Assembly: GCA_012184525.1 (NCBI GenBank)
Contig: WOFQ01000001.1
Coordinates: 2,294,001 to 2,358,000, forward strand
Length of the DNA: 64,000 nucleotides
DNA from: Xenoacremonium recifei
Taxonomy: Eukaryota; Ascomycota; Sordariomycetes; Hypocreales; Nectriaceae
Direction: 5' to 3'
The translations under genes were made by a program, and so were the position numbers. The notes below the pieces were generated by a model. The model did not search any database, was not told the DNA's origin, and saw nothing but the letters and a program-made list of their open reading frames with translations. Below are positions 1-18,338 of the stretch, in pieces (within the stretch, counting starts at the first letter, position 1; each line of letters starts with the position of its first letter).

Positions 1-1044
1 GCCGACGACGCTGAAGAGGGTGGTGATGCTAAAGAAGACGGCAATGAAAACGAAGACTTTGACAAATCCGGGCGCAAAAAGAAAAACGTCAAGTTTCTTG
101 ATATTGACCAGATCGCTGGTCAAGAGAGCACAAGCCACACTGGGGGCACCATCCGGCTCGACGACAACCAGAGCAGCGACGATGAGGAAGATGTCGAGCT
201 CGCCATACAGGAGGAGGGTATTGACGAGGAGGTTGGCGCAGGTGGCCTTAAGAGGAACGCACCCAAGGTCGAGGCCTTCAACCTCCAGCAAGAAATGGAG
301 GATGGTCGCTTCGATCAAGAAGGCAACTACGTGCGCAAGGCCGGCGACCCGGATGCCGTCCACGACAATTGGCTGGAGGGTCTTAGTAAGAAGGAGATGC
401 GCAAAGCAGCAGCCGCGCACGAGAAGCGCGAGGCCGAAGCGCGGAAACAACGCATCCAAGACGACGAGGTGTTGGAGTCAGAGCTGCTCAAGACGCTAAT
501 CCTAAACCTGGAAAAGGCAGAGACCCCATTGGAAGCTCTCGCGCGGCTGGGCAAGGGGCAGACAAAGCCCAAGAAGATTCCCAAATGGAAGCTCAAGAAG
601 ATGAACAAAGGAGCAGAGGGCATGGACGTGGACACTGAAGCTGATTCCCACGAGGACCCAGCTCAGAAGCGTATCAAGGACGCTATCGACGCCATCACAG
701 ACGCTGCTGACAAGCTCCTCAGCCGGGATCACGAAGACATCTACGAGCAAGAGCGGGAGGTGTTGATTCGCGCGTACCGGCGTGAGACTGGAGAGGACTG
801 GGTCGAACCGGAACGGCATGGTGACGCGGCTGCCGAGGACAACGACGACGATGCGGTGAAGCCGGGGACCATGTGGGAGTTCCGATGGGCAGACGGGCGG
901 GACGACGACGCCACGCAGGGCCCGTTTGATGGGGCGACGATGAAGGCATGGCAAGACGCTGGCTACTTCCCAGCAGGGGCGGTCGAGTTCCGGGCGGTGG
1001 AGGATGGCAGGGAGTGGACGAAGAGTGTCACGTCGTTTGTCTGA
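1..1044 (+). CDS. lin1: LIN1/CD2BP2-type GYF-domain protein (5' partial)
   Basis: The reading frame is open from base 1, so the start lies upstream of the window; 347 residues are visible. The N-terminal part is very acidic (D/E-rich) with Lys-rich stretches. A central conserved stretch contains EDGRFDQEGNYVR and a DNWLEGL-like segment, typical of Lin1/CD2BP2. The last ~65 residues form a GYF domain: WEFRW, then QGPFDGATMKAW, then AGYF, matching the W-x-F-x(n)-GPF-x4-M-x2-W-x3-GYF signature that binds proline-rich ligands. The family associates with the U5 snRNP (Prp6/15.5K partners) and, in yeast, with cohesin, so a nuclear role near the spliceosome is expected. The 3' end is intact and the frame carries no visible intron. 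The symbol follows the yeast orthologue; confidence in the family is high. Confidence 0.85.
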   Translation, partial: ADDAEEGGDAKEDGNENEDFDKSGRKKKNVKFLDIDQIAGQESTSHTGGTIRLDDNQSSDDEEDVELAIQEEGIDEEVGAGGLKRNAPKVEAFNLQQEMEDGRFDQEGNYVRKAGDPDAVHDNWLEGLSKKEMRKAAAAHEKREAEARKQRIQDDEVLESELLKTLILNLEKAETPLEALARLGKGQTKPKKIPKWKLKKMNKGAEGMDVDTEADSHEDPAQKRIKDAIDAITDAADKLLSRDHEDIYEQEREVLIRAYRRETGEDWVEPERHGDAAAEDNDDDAVKPGTMWEFRWADGRDDDATQGPFDGATMKAWQDAGYFPAGAVEFRAVEDGREWTKSVTSFV

Positions 1045-5713
<4,669 letters not shown>

Positions 5714-7352
5714 ATTAATCGACTGTCAGGCGTGACGGACAGACGGATTGATTGATGGATGATGATGATCTCACACCCCCCGAAATGAAATGAGAGAAAT
5801 GAAAAAAATTCAAAACTATCTACCTAATTCGCACTGAATGGATTGATCGGATGGGGATCCTATAATCATGTTGGGGCACCGTGCGACGACGTCTAGTGTA
5901 CGTGATGCAACAAGCAAGCAAGCGATGTCCCAAAAAAAGCTTCCGTCTTTTGGGGAGATGATGTCCCTTTGCCTTGTTATCCCGGAAGGGTGTGGGTGTG
6001 ACCTTTTTGTGTGGTTTTTCAGGTTTTCTTTCTCAGTGCTGCGACACCAAGGAAATGCACATAGTCTACCTTTAGCCGCAGACAAATCAAAATAGACCAT
6101 CCCTCCCAATTATTTGCGCATCTTTGACCATGTGAATGAGTATCTGTGTGGGTGATCGAGAAGCTCGGTAAAATCCCACCCAGATAGCTATTTTTGTTTT
6201 GCTGATAATGGGCTCGATGCGATTTGATGCTAAAATTACCCCGCGTTGACCATGGCGTCTTGTCTCAGTTCGTCATGACACATGCAAGCCCGTAACAACA
6301 CCACAGAACTGCCCCACCGGGAGATCAAGATCCCTGGCGGGCCATATCTCGAGCTTCGTTAGCACCCTTTGCGAATATCACTCACTACGCTTGAACAATT
6401 TTTTTTTCACGCTTGATTTATAATGTATATAATCTCTCAACATGACCTCCTGTACCGGAGGTTGAGTCATGGTCTCATTATGCTGTCATTCGGTAGTGTT
6501 TGCATGTCGGCCTTGAGTGTGTCAGGGCTTATCTTCGCGCCCTGCGTAAGAAAAAAAAAACAGGAGAAGCATCATCCAGACCCCCTTGATATTTCCCTCA
6601 TTGCCCTCCCTCCAGCAGCTGAGCTGGTCTGGTCGGGCCTATTTCGCGCACGCCTTGCCGCGTTGGTGATGAGGTCTGGCCTCAACAACAACAACACCCC
6701 AGGCGTCAACAATATCTCACACGCCCCCCCCTCCCCGTGGGCAAAAGAAGGGGGGAACCAGAGGCCAACCACACAAACACGTTTCGTCCAGCGAAGATTG
6801 ATTGAGTAAACAGTTTGCCAAAAATACGGATCGCTGCCGTGAATCCGGGGGATATCATTGTACAACTCGTACCAAAGAGATAAACAAGTGTGAGACCAAG
6901 GCGGAGGGCAAACAAAAGCAGCGGCAGAGATACCTACATGGCAGAGTGTATCTGCCAATACTAGCAACGCGTTCAACGCCTGATCGATTCCATAGATCTC
7001 CGTTCCCTTTCCTGTCCTTATTCCTATCCTTTCCATTCCCTTTTCCACCCTCCTGAATTGCATCCGCCTCCGTGGTGGCCACCCTGCGAATTCTGCCAGA
7101 TTATGATGGCTGGAACACAATAGACCCTTTCATGGGTAGTTCGGACGCAGAGCGCCGCTAGTCGAAGCTCCGCCCGCCATTCCAAGACGACGGGGGCAAC
7201 ATGGGTGTAGTTCATAATACATGCATGCTCTAATAAAGGCAACGTAGTCGTCGTGATTATAGTGTAGTAGGTAATAGCACAACGGGCCGTCTCTCATGGT
7301 TGATGTCGGGCCCAAAAAGGTTGCGTCCGGAGAGGATCTCGGCGCGACAGAC
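5714..7352. other. Convergent intergenic region, gpdA / Ebp1-like gene
   Basis: Both flanking genes end here, so the space should hold two 3' UTRs and terminators. I see runs of A/T (a TATA/TTTT-rich patch near 6395-6430, an A-run near 6550) but no gene. Short frames on both strands lack recognisable domains. Confidence 0.4.
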
Positions 7353-9806
7353 TTAGTGGTGTTTTGAGCTCTTTTCTGGCTCTGGAAAGTAATCCTTGAG
7401 GTTCAACTCGGGATTCCAATCGATATTCTGCTCATTGCAGAAACGGCGTAGGATTCGCATGCCCTCGAAGAGGACCTCATCACAAGTCGACCAGGCGGTA
7501 ACCCGAGGTGTCAGGGCGGGCGACTCGATCGACCCAACCAAATCATGGACCAAGGACAAGTGCGTGAGACGGGTACGCTCCAGCTTCATAAGCTCCTGGA
7601 GGTTGGTGTACGCAGCAGGATTGGAGTACGTACCCCAGCTCTTCTGGACCTGGTCGATCGAGACTGTGTGGAGGATGAGGGCGAGGGCATAAAGCGATGG
7701 GCAGCGCAAGGGACTTCGTCGAATCTCGCTCTGGATATACTCAAGCAGGAGGAACGTGCTCTGGAAGCCTTTGGGGTCAACCACCTTTGACGACCGGAAA
7801 CGGGAAGCGTTGACAAGGTGGAAACCTGTCATGAACGTCATGACGCTTTCAATGAGCATCACACAGCCACGCTTGAAGCTAGTCTCGCTGAAGCGACCAG
7901 AGGTCCCGTTGGAAGTGCCTTGTGCCATTCCGCTACCACTTTTGAGAAGCGCATCACCTGCATGCTTGAGCTTGCGGCCAAGAGCGAGGAGGGCAGTCTG
8001 CTTGTCCATCGCGCCCTTCATATCCACTGTGCCGTTGATTGTGCGATCTGATGATCCAGGGGCCGATGGAGTCGCCGCGGTGACCTCACCGGGGGTGTTG
8101 ACTTGCGAGTTGCTTGAGCTGACACGCGACATAGCCGCAGTTCCCTTCTTTGATGGCGTCGAAGGCAGTATAGATGGCCGCGCGGAGTTTGGTAGTTCCG
8201 AGGTTCGTGGTCGTTTGACTGACACAGAGATTGAATCTCCCATGTTGTCTGTTGGCGGGCGCTTCTTGGCTGCTGCTTCTGAACTTTCAGCACGCTCTTG
8301 TCGTTGCGCCTCCCGTTCTCGAGTGGTATTCAGCGCAAGTATTCGTTTGACAGTTTGGCGAAGGCTCTTAGGTATTCGCATTTTAACCATAAACCTCTTG
8401 CGCTTCTCCTTCCCGCTCGATTCTTCATCCTGGTCGGGAAGTGCTTTCCGAGCCATGATTGTCCGGTCATCTTTGCCTCGATCGTCTTTCCGTCGCTCTT
8501 CCTTAATTGCGACCTCCTTATTCCGGTCTTCTGTCGGTCGTTTATCCGTTGCCTCTGGCGGTGTCTTCGTTCTTCGACTCAGCTCGGCCTCAAGCAATGG
8601 TGGAAGTGTCGGAGAAAGGAGTGGTGGTAATCGCGTCGGGGACTTGTCTCGCTTGCTGTTCTGAGGCGGTTCTAACTTCTTTGGGGGCTTCGAAGGTCGT
8701 GTGCCGTCGACGGCGTCTTCGCGGGCCTTCTTTCTCTCTCGACTCTCCGCAGCATCCTGGGTGTCAAAGCTAAGATGTAGGGGGGACAACAGCGGAGGAA
8801 CTTCTGATTTTGAGGATGATGCGGAGTCGTTCTTCGGAGTATCTCTAGAACTCGCGATTGTGCTGGGGCGGACGCCATTCAAAGAGTCACCTCGCGCTCG
8901 GCCTGCTGGCGAAGGGATGCGATTGGCACCCGTCGCAGCTTTGAGGCTGCTGCGGCCATTGGGTAAGGCGGACGAGCTGGGTTTCCGGACCTCCCCTCGA
9001 GAATCGCGATCTTGGGTTCCAGATACGTCTCGATCCCGTCGGCGTATCGGCTCGTCTCGAGGAGTTCGCGATCGCTCCTCGTTCGCGCGACCAAGTTCGA
9101 GTCGGGGGTCTGGCTTGGCACGTTTCTGCGGTGGCCGGAGATCGTCTTCGGCATCGGGCCCGCGTTTCCTCCTATCTGGTGACGCTGGCCTCGGGTGTGG
9201 TGGAAGTTTTGATGGGGGTTTGGGCGGGAGACTGCGATACATCGATTAGCGGGACACATTAGAAATCAACTGGATGAGAATTGCCTACCTCATGTCAACA
9301 ACGTTGTTGTCGCGGACCTTGTGCGGTTTGGTATCGGATTTGTGTGGTGAATCCTTATTCTTGGACATATCTGACTTGCGAATCTCTGACGGTGGTGGCA
9401 GCGATTCGGACACGGCGCGAGCAAGGTCCTTCTTGCGAGCACTGGTGGGTTCCGGCGTCGTCTCAGAGGCAGTGCCCGTCTTCTTGTTCTTGTAATCGCT
9501 GAGCGACAGCTTCTTCTTTTCCCCGGAGGACTTGGCGATAGCGTTGACGTCCCGAGGCACGGGCTTGACCGGCTCGACGCGCATATCGTAGTATGATCGA
9601 GTCAGGAGGACACCACGGTCGGCTTCAGACAAGAAGGTCATGTACTGGAGGCGTGGGATATCCCATTCCTCCGGATGCTTGTGTCGAGAGGAGCTATCGT
9701 TGCTGGGGACGTGATAGCGCCAGTCGGGCGAGTAGGATAGGCAATGGGGTCTCTCGGGGAGAATCTGCTTCGAGAGCATCTGCACCGTCTTCGCCGCAGC
9801 TTCCAT
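7353..9806 (-). CDS. Ebp1-like (ELL-binding protein) nuclear regulatory protein
   Basis: Two exons (9806-9289 and 9231-7353, 57-nt intron with GTAGGC donor and GCTAATC branch point) encode 798 residues. The first ~130 residues contain a compact conserved-looking segment with CLSYSPDWRYHVP and EADRGVLLTRSYYDMRVEPVKP. The middle ~450 residues are low complexity, rich in R/K/D/E/S/P with many RRDRD and PPLLSP stretches and nuclear-localisation-like KKRPP and KEKRKR motifs. The last ~190 residues are predicted helical (FKRGCVMLIESVMTFMTGFH, ALALILHTVS, FEGMRILRRFC). This architecture resembles fungal proteins annotated with the Ell-binding-protein Ebp1 C-terminal domain, partners of the ELL elongation factor. 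That assignment is from memory of the family and is moderate; nuclear localisation is inferred from composition. Confidence 0.55.
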
Positions 9807-11693
9807 TGTTGGCCGCAGTGGGTGTGCGCATCCCGGAGGGACAACGAGCGAGGGGGATTGGAGATGATGGCGAGGGTGAGGGTGAGGGTGATGTCGCGGG
9901 GAGCGATGGCGATGGCGACGCTGGTGTAGCGGGCGTTGGCGATGATCAGGATCGGAACGCGACGGGCGAGGGTCGGCGACGCAGGACTAGTGATGCAGCA
10001 GCGGAAACGCCTTGCGCGGCGGATGGAATCGCGACGATACCGGCGGCTGGTGTTTTCCGTCCGCGATTTGGGATTCGGCGAGTCGCAAGGTGAAAGGAAG
10101 GTGAGCGGGCGCGTGGGGCGAGCGCGGCAGACAAAGAGACGGGAAGCGTCGTTGTCGTCGCCGCCCTGGTCGTGCGCTGGGCTGGGCTGGGCTGGGCTGC
10201 TGGGATGCTCCTAACAATGACGAGCCGTCCACGGATCTAGGCGGTGAAAATCGGCGGCGGCAGCGGCGAGCGGCGGCAGTGGATCAGAGCCCAAAAGCTC
10301 TGTCCGGGGCCCAACAATGGCGATGCGCGCGGGCGTCGTTATCGTCGGGTTGGTGATGCGCGGCGGCAGAGGGTGATCTTTTCGCTCGCGGTGGAGGAGG
10401 AGGTCGGGTTCGGTCTGGGCTGGTGGTGTCGTGAGAGGAAGTTGGGGGTGTGGAGGAGGTACTTGGCCGCCGGTAATGGCGCCCAGCACGTACGATGTAC
10501 TGGACTGGATGCGATGCGGACAGCGACCTGAGCCGCCCACAAGTCAAGTCAACCTTGAAGTCAGTCCCAGTAAGGCGCGGGCGCCGCCCACACGGGGACG
10601 TAGCGTGTTAGCGGGTCTGACTCGGTGCTCCAGGCGGGAGGCTCAGGCCAGTCCCGTCACCTAGACTCAATCGCTACCCGCTATCGCTGGCCCGGTGCGC
10701 CGACAGAAAGCGTGGACCGGACGAAGTGCTGAGATCGTAATGTTGGTGGACAACAAATATTGCGGAAAAGGTGCATGAGATTGGAGTAGCTAAGAGAAAC
10801 CACAGATTTCGGGACGGAAGGACGAGTGGTGTTTTTTTTTTTTGTCATTCGGGGTAAGGTAACGAGGAAGTGAGAGGAAGGAACCTGGATGGATGTACTT
10901 GCCACGAGCGCGGGATCCAGGCCATGCTCGGGGGGGATCCTGACGAATATATATACCGATTTTAATAGGATAAAGTTCTTCTTTGATTTTTCATAGAGCT
11001 CCGAGGGAAGAAGTGGCTGGCAATACATAAAGTATAAGGTATTATAATACAATTATGACAGATACAGAATTATTATCCTCAAAACCGCGAGACGCATTTT
11101 TGAAGAAACGCAGTGTTGATTCTACATGATGTCAATAAATGTTCCCGTGCAAGTGAAAGTCCAGACCCAAGAATTTATTTATATGACTCAGATCAGCCAT
11201 TGTATATATCTGAGATCTTTGGCTAGAGTAAGGTATACAGGGTAGAGATAGACGGAAAGGCACGTTCAAGTTGTCTAATGTTCTTATCCTCATTTCACAA
11301 GAATCTGGGGGAAATACTGTTTCAATACAAATATGAGTGTGGCAGCTACTAGCACAGGTCTTTTATCAATTGGATTGATAGGTATGTCATCGTCCACTTG
11401 AAAGTGCTATGTTTTCGTACACTGTGAACTATTCTGGTGTAGATGTCTAAAAACATCCCCACGCCTTCAATGCTATAACTGAAGAAAATGATACAGCCCC
11501 TATACGCCCTGATACAAAAATGCAGACACCGACTGCCCTGAAAACGAGGGAACGCGAGACGCTATGCACGCTCAAACTTCCATGACTTCCTTTCCTTCCG
11601 GGGTATCTCGACATCTCGCGCAAGCCCTGTCACTCTCACCTGCTTTTAAGCCATTCTGGGCAACTTCTAACTGTCCAAAAGCCGATGCTCCTT
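9807..11693. other. Intergenic region upstream of the Ebp1-like gene
   Basis: No supported gene. It should hold the promoter of the minus-strand Ebp1-like gene (near 9807-10250) and the 3' region of the minus-strand coiled-coil gene. Simple features are a CTGGG-type tandem run at about 10178-10200, a T-run at 10832-10843, and a clearly A+T-richer stretch from about 10930 to 11690 with several TATATA-like words. Small frames show no family. Confidence 0.4.
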
Positions 11694-13932
11694 CTAATGG
11701 TTGCCATTGACTGCCACGGCATGTCCGTTAGGCGTTTTGCGCCTCTTTGCTAATCGCTCTTGTTGTTCGAGCAGATCGACCTTCTCTGACACTCTGCGCA
11801 ACTGAGCAATGACTCCATTAGGTATCGTTGCGTTGATGTGGTCCACTATGTCTCGGTATAATGCCCTCGTATTGAAGTTGTTGACCCAGGCGTTAAGATT
11901 TTGGATCTGGAGCTGCAGGCCATCGAAGCCACCTGCGAAATCTTGACGCGTCCTTTCCAGTTTTTCCGCGATAGCCGCAATGTCCTTCTTCTGAGACATC
12001 TGCTCGCTGCCACGTTGGCGTACTGTTTCTTCGAGACTGCCGACGGACTGGGCATGTCCAACTCTGATGCCCTCAACGTTCTGCTCAAGTGCTGCAATCC
12101 TGACGCCCTGTCCTTGCACCTGGGCCTCAAGAGAAAGCCTAGCCTTGGTATCCTTTTCAATTCTCTCCGTAACATGCTCTCCGATCAGAGTGAGCTTCGC
12201 CTGAAGATTGTTTTCAACCTTCTTGGCTTTATCTTCTGCGATCCCCTCCATTTCTCCCTTCGCCATCCATTTTGGGCTCTGATTTAAAGCTCCGCTTGAG
12301 GATTGTACCGACATCAGATCTTGTTTGATGGAGCTTTGGTTTTCTGCTTGGGTCTTGGTGACCGCGTTAAGCTCCTGCTGAAGGTTTTTAAGAAGGTTTT
12401 TAACCAGCAGTTCGGACTGCTCGCGTCCCCGGGCTTGTTCGGACACTTCAGTTTGAAGACGTTCCACAATAGTGTTGATGCCCTGCACCGCCAGACCTAT
12501 GTGGTCCCTTATGCCTCGAACGATGGTCGTTGATATCCTGTCATCTTGTTCGGCATCTTGTTCGGCGGGTCGTTTGGATAGCAGAGCAGAAATCTCCATG
12601 AATGTATCTTCATATTTATTCGTCGTGGCTTGGATATTATGCCAAGTTTGTAGATCATTGGAGACTTTAGCATTGAAAGCTTTATCCATAATGCCGCCTA
12701 GCTGTTTCTGGGACGCTTCAGTTTCAAGCTGTTTCTTTACGGCTTTCTCCATAATGCCATCTAGGTCTCGCAACAACTCAGCTTTGAGATCTTGCCTGTA
12801 TTTGCTTTCTTGCTCAAGCAGAGCTCGTAACTCTGTCGTCTCCTGCTCAAGCAAAGCTCGTAACTCTGTCGTCTCTTGCTTAAGCAGAGCTCGTAACCCT
12901 GTCGTCTCCTGCTCAAGCAGAGCTCGTGACTCTGTCGTCTTCTGCTCAAGCAGAGCTCGGAACTTTTCGCTTTCCCGCTCAAGCAGAGCTCGTAACTCTT
13001 TCGTCTCCGTTTCATGTTGACGCTTCAATTCTTTCGTCGCTGTTTCATACTGAAGCTTCAGCTCTTCTTCCTTTTTCTCGTTCTGCAGTCTTGTCTCATT
13101 CAACTCTTTTCGTAGACTGCCGATTTCCCGCATCATCTGCGATTTGAGATCCTCTATGGCTCTCGAACTCTGGGTTTCAAAAGCTTTCTGCTCAGAGGCG
13201 GCAACCTGACTAGACGTGCCTGGGTCGGAACCAGAAGTAAGCCCGCCGACGAGAGAGGAGAAAGAAGGCCAGAGCTCATGGTCAATTCCATTGATCCTCT
13301 GCGTGCACTTTCCCTGGGTATCCTCCTCTCGCTTCAGAGAGAACTCAAACGCTTTACTGACTGATAGAAAGTCCGACTGCGTTGAGTTTAAGCGCTTCTG
13401 GTCTTGCTGCGTCTTGGTACTGCGTTTATTGGCATTTTCAGCCGTGATGAACCAGTAGACCCTTTGGCAGAAAAGATTTGCCCATTGTTGAAATTCTTGC
13501 TTTGACACAGGCTTATCAGCACCAGGATGCGAAGCTGTAGAGGCTATGAAGTGTTAGTAATGGGGATTCCCACGAGATATCAATGATTCACTGACCCATA
13601 TCTGGAGTATCGTAGTCTGTACCTCGAGACGAAGGACCTACGGGTGTCCCGGTTGCTGAAGGTCTCTTGGGAGCGACAGGCTCTCTATTGGAACCAGTGA
13701 TGGCGGCGATGGCTCGCTCAGCTTCCCGATCCCGATCCCGGTCGCGCAACTGCTCGTTCCGCGACTCTGAAGCACGGCGTGGGGACGGACGCGTGCTGTC
13801 AAGCCTATCGTGAAACCGATCTCGGCTCCGATCACGATAGTTCCGATCGCGGTCCTCGCGACTGCGGTCTCGATAGTTGGAGTTGGCGCTGTATCGGCGG
13901 CGATCCTCGCCATGCTTGTATGCGCCGGACAT
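11694..13932 (-). CDS. Long coiled-coil protein with 11-residue tandem repeats
   Basis: Not recognised as a named family. Exons 13932-13596 and 13543-11694 (52-nt intron; a second in-frame acceptor 10 residues' worth of coding further on is less likely but possible) give 728 residues. Residues 1-110 are basic and rich in RDR/RSR dipeptides, similar to RS-type regions, followed by a KRPSATGTP segment. The remainder is almost entirely predicted coiled coil. At about residues 292-357 there are six near-perfect 11-residue units (LRALLEQETTE type) encoded by 33-bp DNA repeats. Heptad-like segments (LEQ, IERLQ, VEKDTKAR) run to the C-terminus, ending in a KRRKTPNG-type basic motif that could be a nuclear signal. 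The start MSGAYKHG is preferred over an upstream ATG because it begins the RD-rich segment directly. A scaffold role is inference only. Confidence 0.7.
12808..13071. repeat. 33-bp coding minisatellite (hendecad repeat)
   Basis: Six close copies of a 33-bp unit (12808-13005) followed by two degenerate copies (13006-13071) lie inside the coiled-coil gene. Each unit encodes 11 residues and preserves the hydrophobic spacing of a hendecad coiled coil. Copies differ by a few bases, mostly changing one residue (E/K, R/S/G, L/F). Confidence 0.9.
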
Positions 13933-14883
13933 AATGAGACATCGGGCGAGCGCTGCCCGGATTAAGTCATTCGGACGCGGGGTCACGGGACGCGCTGCAG
14001 CGCAAGCAGAACGTGCCTGTCAATGGGGGATCCCGCCGAAACCTTAAAATAATGCCGGGGCGTTTGCGGCCGGTAGTGTCACGCACCACTGACACAGACC
14101 TAGCAACGAACGGTCCAGGTGAACACGGCAAAGTCTGAGACAAAAGAGACTGAGGTCTGCAATGTAGGTTGCAGATTGTTGAGGAAGAGGAGAGATGCGA
14201 AAAGGAGGGACAGCGTGTTAAGAAAAAAGAAACGAGAGAAACGCTAAAAGTTGGATGGTGGCACAAGTTGCCATGCACTGTTGGCTAGGGGCTTATTCAA
14301 ACAAACAAAGGAAGGCACGACCTCTGCAGTGGCCCGTGATTACCCACCCCGCACCTGCCTCCTGGTCGTCTGCGGGGATGAAGCGAGACACGGAAGGTAC
14401 GAGCGAGACAACACATAATAGCAAGACGTCGCGGAGAATATTTGCGCTCTTGTTTGCATCCAAGTAAGGTATATGTCCCTGGAACATGAACGTGGTGTTT
14501 AGAGGGATGATGGAGCCTCTGGAACCAACGAACAGGGCTGGAGCTGAAACCTAGCGGACCTAGCAGACCGGAAGACCCGCACTTGCTTGAGCCAACGGTG
14601 CGCTGTGGCGAACTAACAGCGAGGCCTGCAGCCAGCCGGAGCACCAACAGAGTATCCCGCATGCAATCAATTTACAGTGCAGGAGGTCCTCTCATCCCAT
14701 TTGACACGACGATTTCGAGACATGAAAGTGTTTGCCGGGAAAACAGGAAAATATGATGCTCAGAAGCCTGCGTTTGCCCAAACTTTTGTCCAACTTGATC
14801 ATAACTCTTACGCCGCGTGGTGTACCTACTCCTTTGCTGCTCTCGCTGTTTTCACTACCTCAAGCCCCCTACGTAGCCCAATC
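13933..14883. other. Intergenic region, promoter of the coiled-coil gene
   Basis: Upstream of the minus-strand coiled-coil gene and downstream of the minus-strand NIF3-like gene. A 121-codon minus frame (14662-14297) exists but has no recognisable domain or introns and a biased Arg/Ser/Leu composition, so I do not call it a gene. Nothing else seen. Confidence 0.35.
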
Positions 14884-15915
14884 TTATTCCTCCTCCAACG
14901 AAACCATGTCCAAGATGGTAAACGGATCTTGATCGTACTCGCTTACCACGACCTCCGCTTCAGGAATACTGGCTTTGAGCTGCTCCTCCAACCGTGGCCG
15001 GAGAACGTCCTGAAGATAGCCTCTCTCCGAATTGCTATGGAAGACCTGCACGAGTGTCTTTCCCTGCTGGATCGCCCTCAAGGCATTATGGTGTTGCGTC
15101 TCGCCCATGACCAGCAAATCGACGTCCGCATTCTTGAGCACATCGTAGCCACTGCCTGCGCACACGCCAAAACTGCGAACTTTGGTAGTCTTGACGTCCG
15201 CCCCGACAGGACTGGCCACCATGATGTGTTTCAGCCCGCCGAGCTTCTTCGCCAGTCGGAGCAGAATTTCCGACAGCAGGACAGGGTTGTCGAATTTGCC
15301 GGTAGCGCCGTAGCCCGCTGGTGAGTGCGACTCCGGCGCTGTAGTGCAAGGGATGGCAACTGAGCGTTTGCTGTGGTGGGGGCCAGAGACAATATCGGCC
15401 AGCCAGGTGTTGAGGCCGTCGGGAGCTGCATCCACGGCCGTATGAGGGCAGTAGACGGCTACGCCAGCTTTGGCCAGGTGTAAGAGGGTTGCTTGTTGAG
15501 GATCATTATTGGTGACAGCCTTGAGGCCGCTGAAGATGAAAGGGTCTAATAAGTGTCAGAGGTGAAGACATCAAGTGAGTATTTCAAGTGGGAGCTCACG
15601 ATAGCTCACGATGACGCCAGCGCCTTGGCCAATAGCATCAACGGCGACCTGGAAGGTCAAATCATTGGTAACGAGAACTATGGGCTTGAACTTGCGAGCG
15701 TCCATCTCTGAATTGCCCAGCAAGAGACCAACATTATCCCAAGCGCGGTCAGCTAGCTGCTCAGGATATCTAGAGAAGTGTTAGACTACTTTGATTTTTT
15801 GCTATGGTTCCTTTTCGCAGCAGGACACTCACAGCTTCTGCATTGACTCAACGACGAGCTTCGTGAACGCCGAGGGCTCAACCTGCCACGCGCCCCAGGC
15901 TCCGACGTCCGCCAT
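14884..15915 (-). CDS. NIF3-family (DUF34) metal-binding protein
   Basis: Exons 15915-15833, 15769-15600 and 15545-14884 give 304 residues from the MADVGAWG start. The sequence fits NIF3/YbgI proteins: an early AWDNVGLLLG segment, then SYHPFIFSG (the HP motif whose His contributes to the dinuclear metal site, split across the second intron), PHTAVDAAPDGLN, a GVCAGSG glycine loop, and MGETQHHNALRA with Glu/His ligands near the C-terminus. NIF3 proteins are conserved in all kingdoms, but their catalytic function is unsettled; roles in GTP cyclohydrolase-like chemistry and Ngg1/Trip15 interaction are suggested. An in-frame ATG at 16104 would add 63 residues rich in Arg/Ser/Ala without acidic residues at its beginning, resembling a mitochondrial presequence. 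Dual localisation through two starts is therefore possible. Confidence 0.85.
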
Positions 15916-16104
15916 GGTACCAGATTGTGTATTTGAGGGTGAAGAATCTGAATTGTTTGGGGGCGACGAGCAAGAAGAACAACGTCTGCCCGTATTGAGT
16001 TTGAAGACGGCAGCGGTATAAGCCGGAGCAACGAAGCAGTGGTTTGACGGTGGGCTGATGGTTCGTCGTAGTAAGCGTTGGTTGAGTGCTGAGATCCGTC
16101 TCAT

Positions 16105-16459
16105 GTCCAATGACAGAGCGCTTGGTACTGCTTGAGAGGAGAAGTTGTGGAGGAGCGTCAGGTTATAGGGCCTTACGGGGGAGAGGAGCCTGTGACGCAC
16201 TGCGATGGAGCCTCCGCGGTAATTGAGCAGATCTCCAGGGAATGCCACAGAGTACTTCTGGCAGGAGCTTCGCGAAGTACCTGCCCAGAATGTGGGGAGT
16301 TGGCCCGCGTTTAACTTGTGGCGCAGCTCCACGCTCACTAAGCGCCTGCCGCGCAGGCTGGATTTTCGCCGATTGTAGCTCTTCCAGCCTCACCTCGAAA
16401 GCCCATACCTTCACAGGCATTAAGATACCCGGTCGCTTCGAGGGCACAACACATACAAG
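16105..16459. promoter_or_regulatory. Bidirectional promoter NIF3-like / RVB2
   Basis: The two genes are head to head. The space is 355 bp if the upstream NIF3 start is used and 544 bp otherwise. No TATA box was evident. Both mRNAs must start here. Confidence 0.5.
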
Positions 16460-18006
<1,547 letters not shown>

Positions 18007-18338
18007 GGGTGCAGTTTTGTAGAGCGAAGGAAGACACAGGATTTCGGCGTTTGGGGTGGGTTGCAAAAGAGGTTGGCTGTCGGTCGATACTTGGCTGGCT
18101 TTAGGAGGATGTGAAGAATTATGTACTTTAACTATACGTTCCGGCGTAGACGGTTTCGCAAAAGAAGATAATATGGCTCATTCTATAGACACACCGATAG
18201 ATCTGCCCGTGACTGCTACTCGTTCCATCGGTCTTCGCATCCCAAGTCTCGCCCAGAGGCCGTCTTTTCGACAATGTCCAAGCACCCAAGCACGCCCCAA
18301 CGCCAGGCTCGAAAAGCACTATGGGAGGATATCACGTC
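18007..18338. other. Convergent intergenic, RVB2 / lectin-like gene
   Basis: Both neighbours terminate here. No gene-like content; a few A-rich words could serve as 3' processing signals. Confidence 0.4.

Noticed and set aside
7756..8664. 302-codon plus-strand frame
   Set aside because: Antisense to the low-complexity Ser/Arg/Pro region of the Ebp1-like gene; composition is the mirror image of that repeat-rich region.
9807..11693. RIP-mutated transposon remnant in the A+T-richer stretch
   Set aside because: No translated similarity to a transposase or reverse transcriptase, no terminal repeats and no strong TpA excess that I could judge by eye.
12472..13020. 182-codon plus-strand frame with SSRARNSVVS repeats
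   Set aside because: Shadow of the 33-bp repeat on the other strand of the coiled-coil gene.
14677..15324. 215-codon plus-strand frame
   Set aside because: Lies opposite the conserved NIF3 exons, which carry all family motifs.
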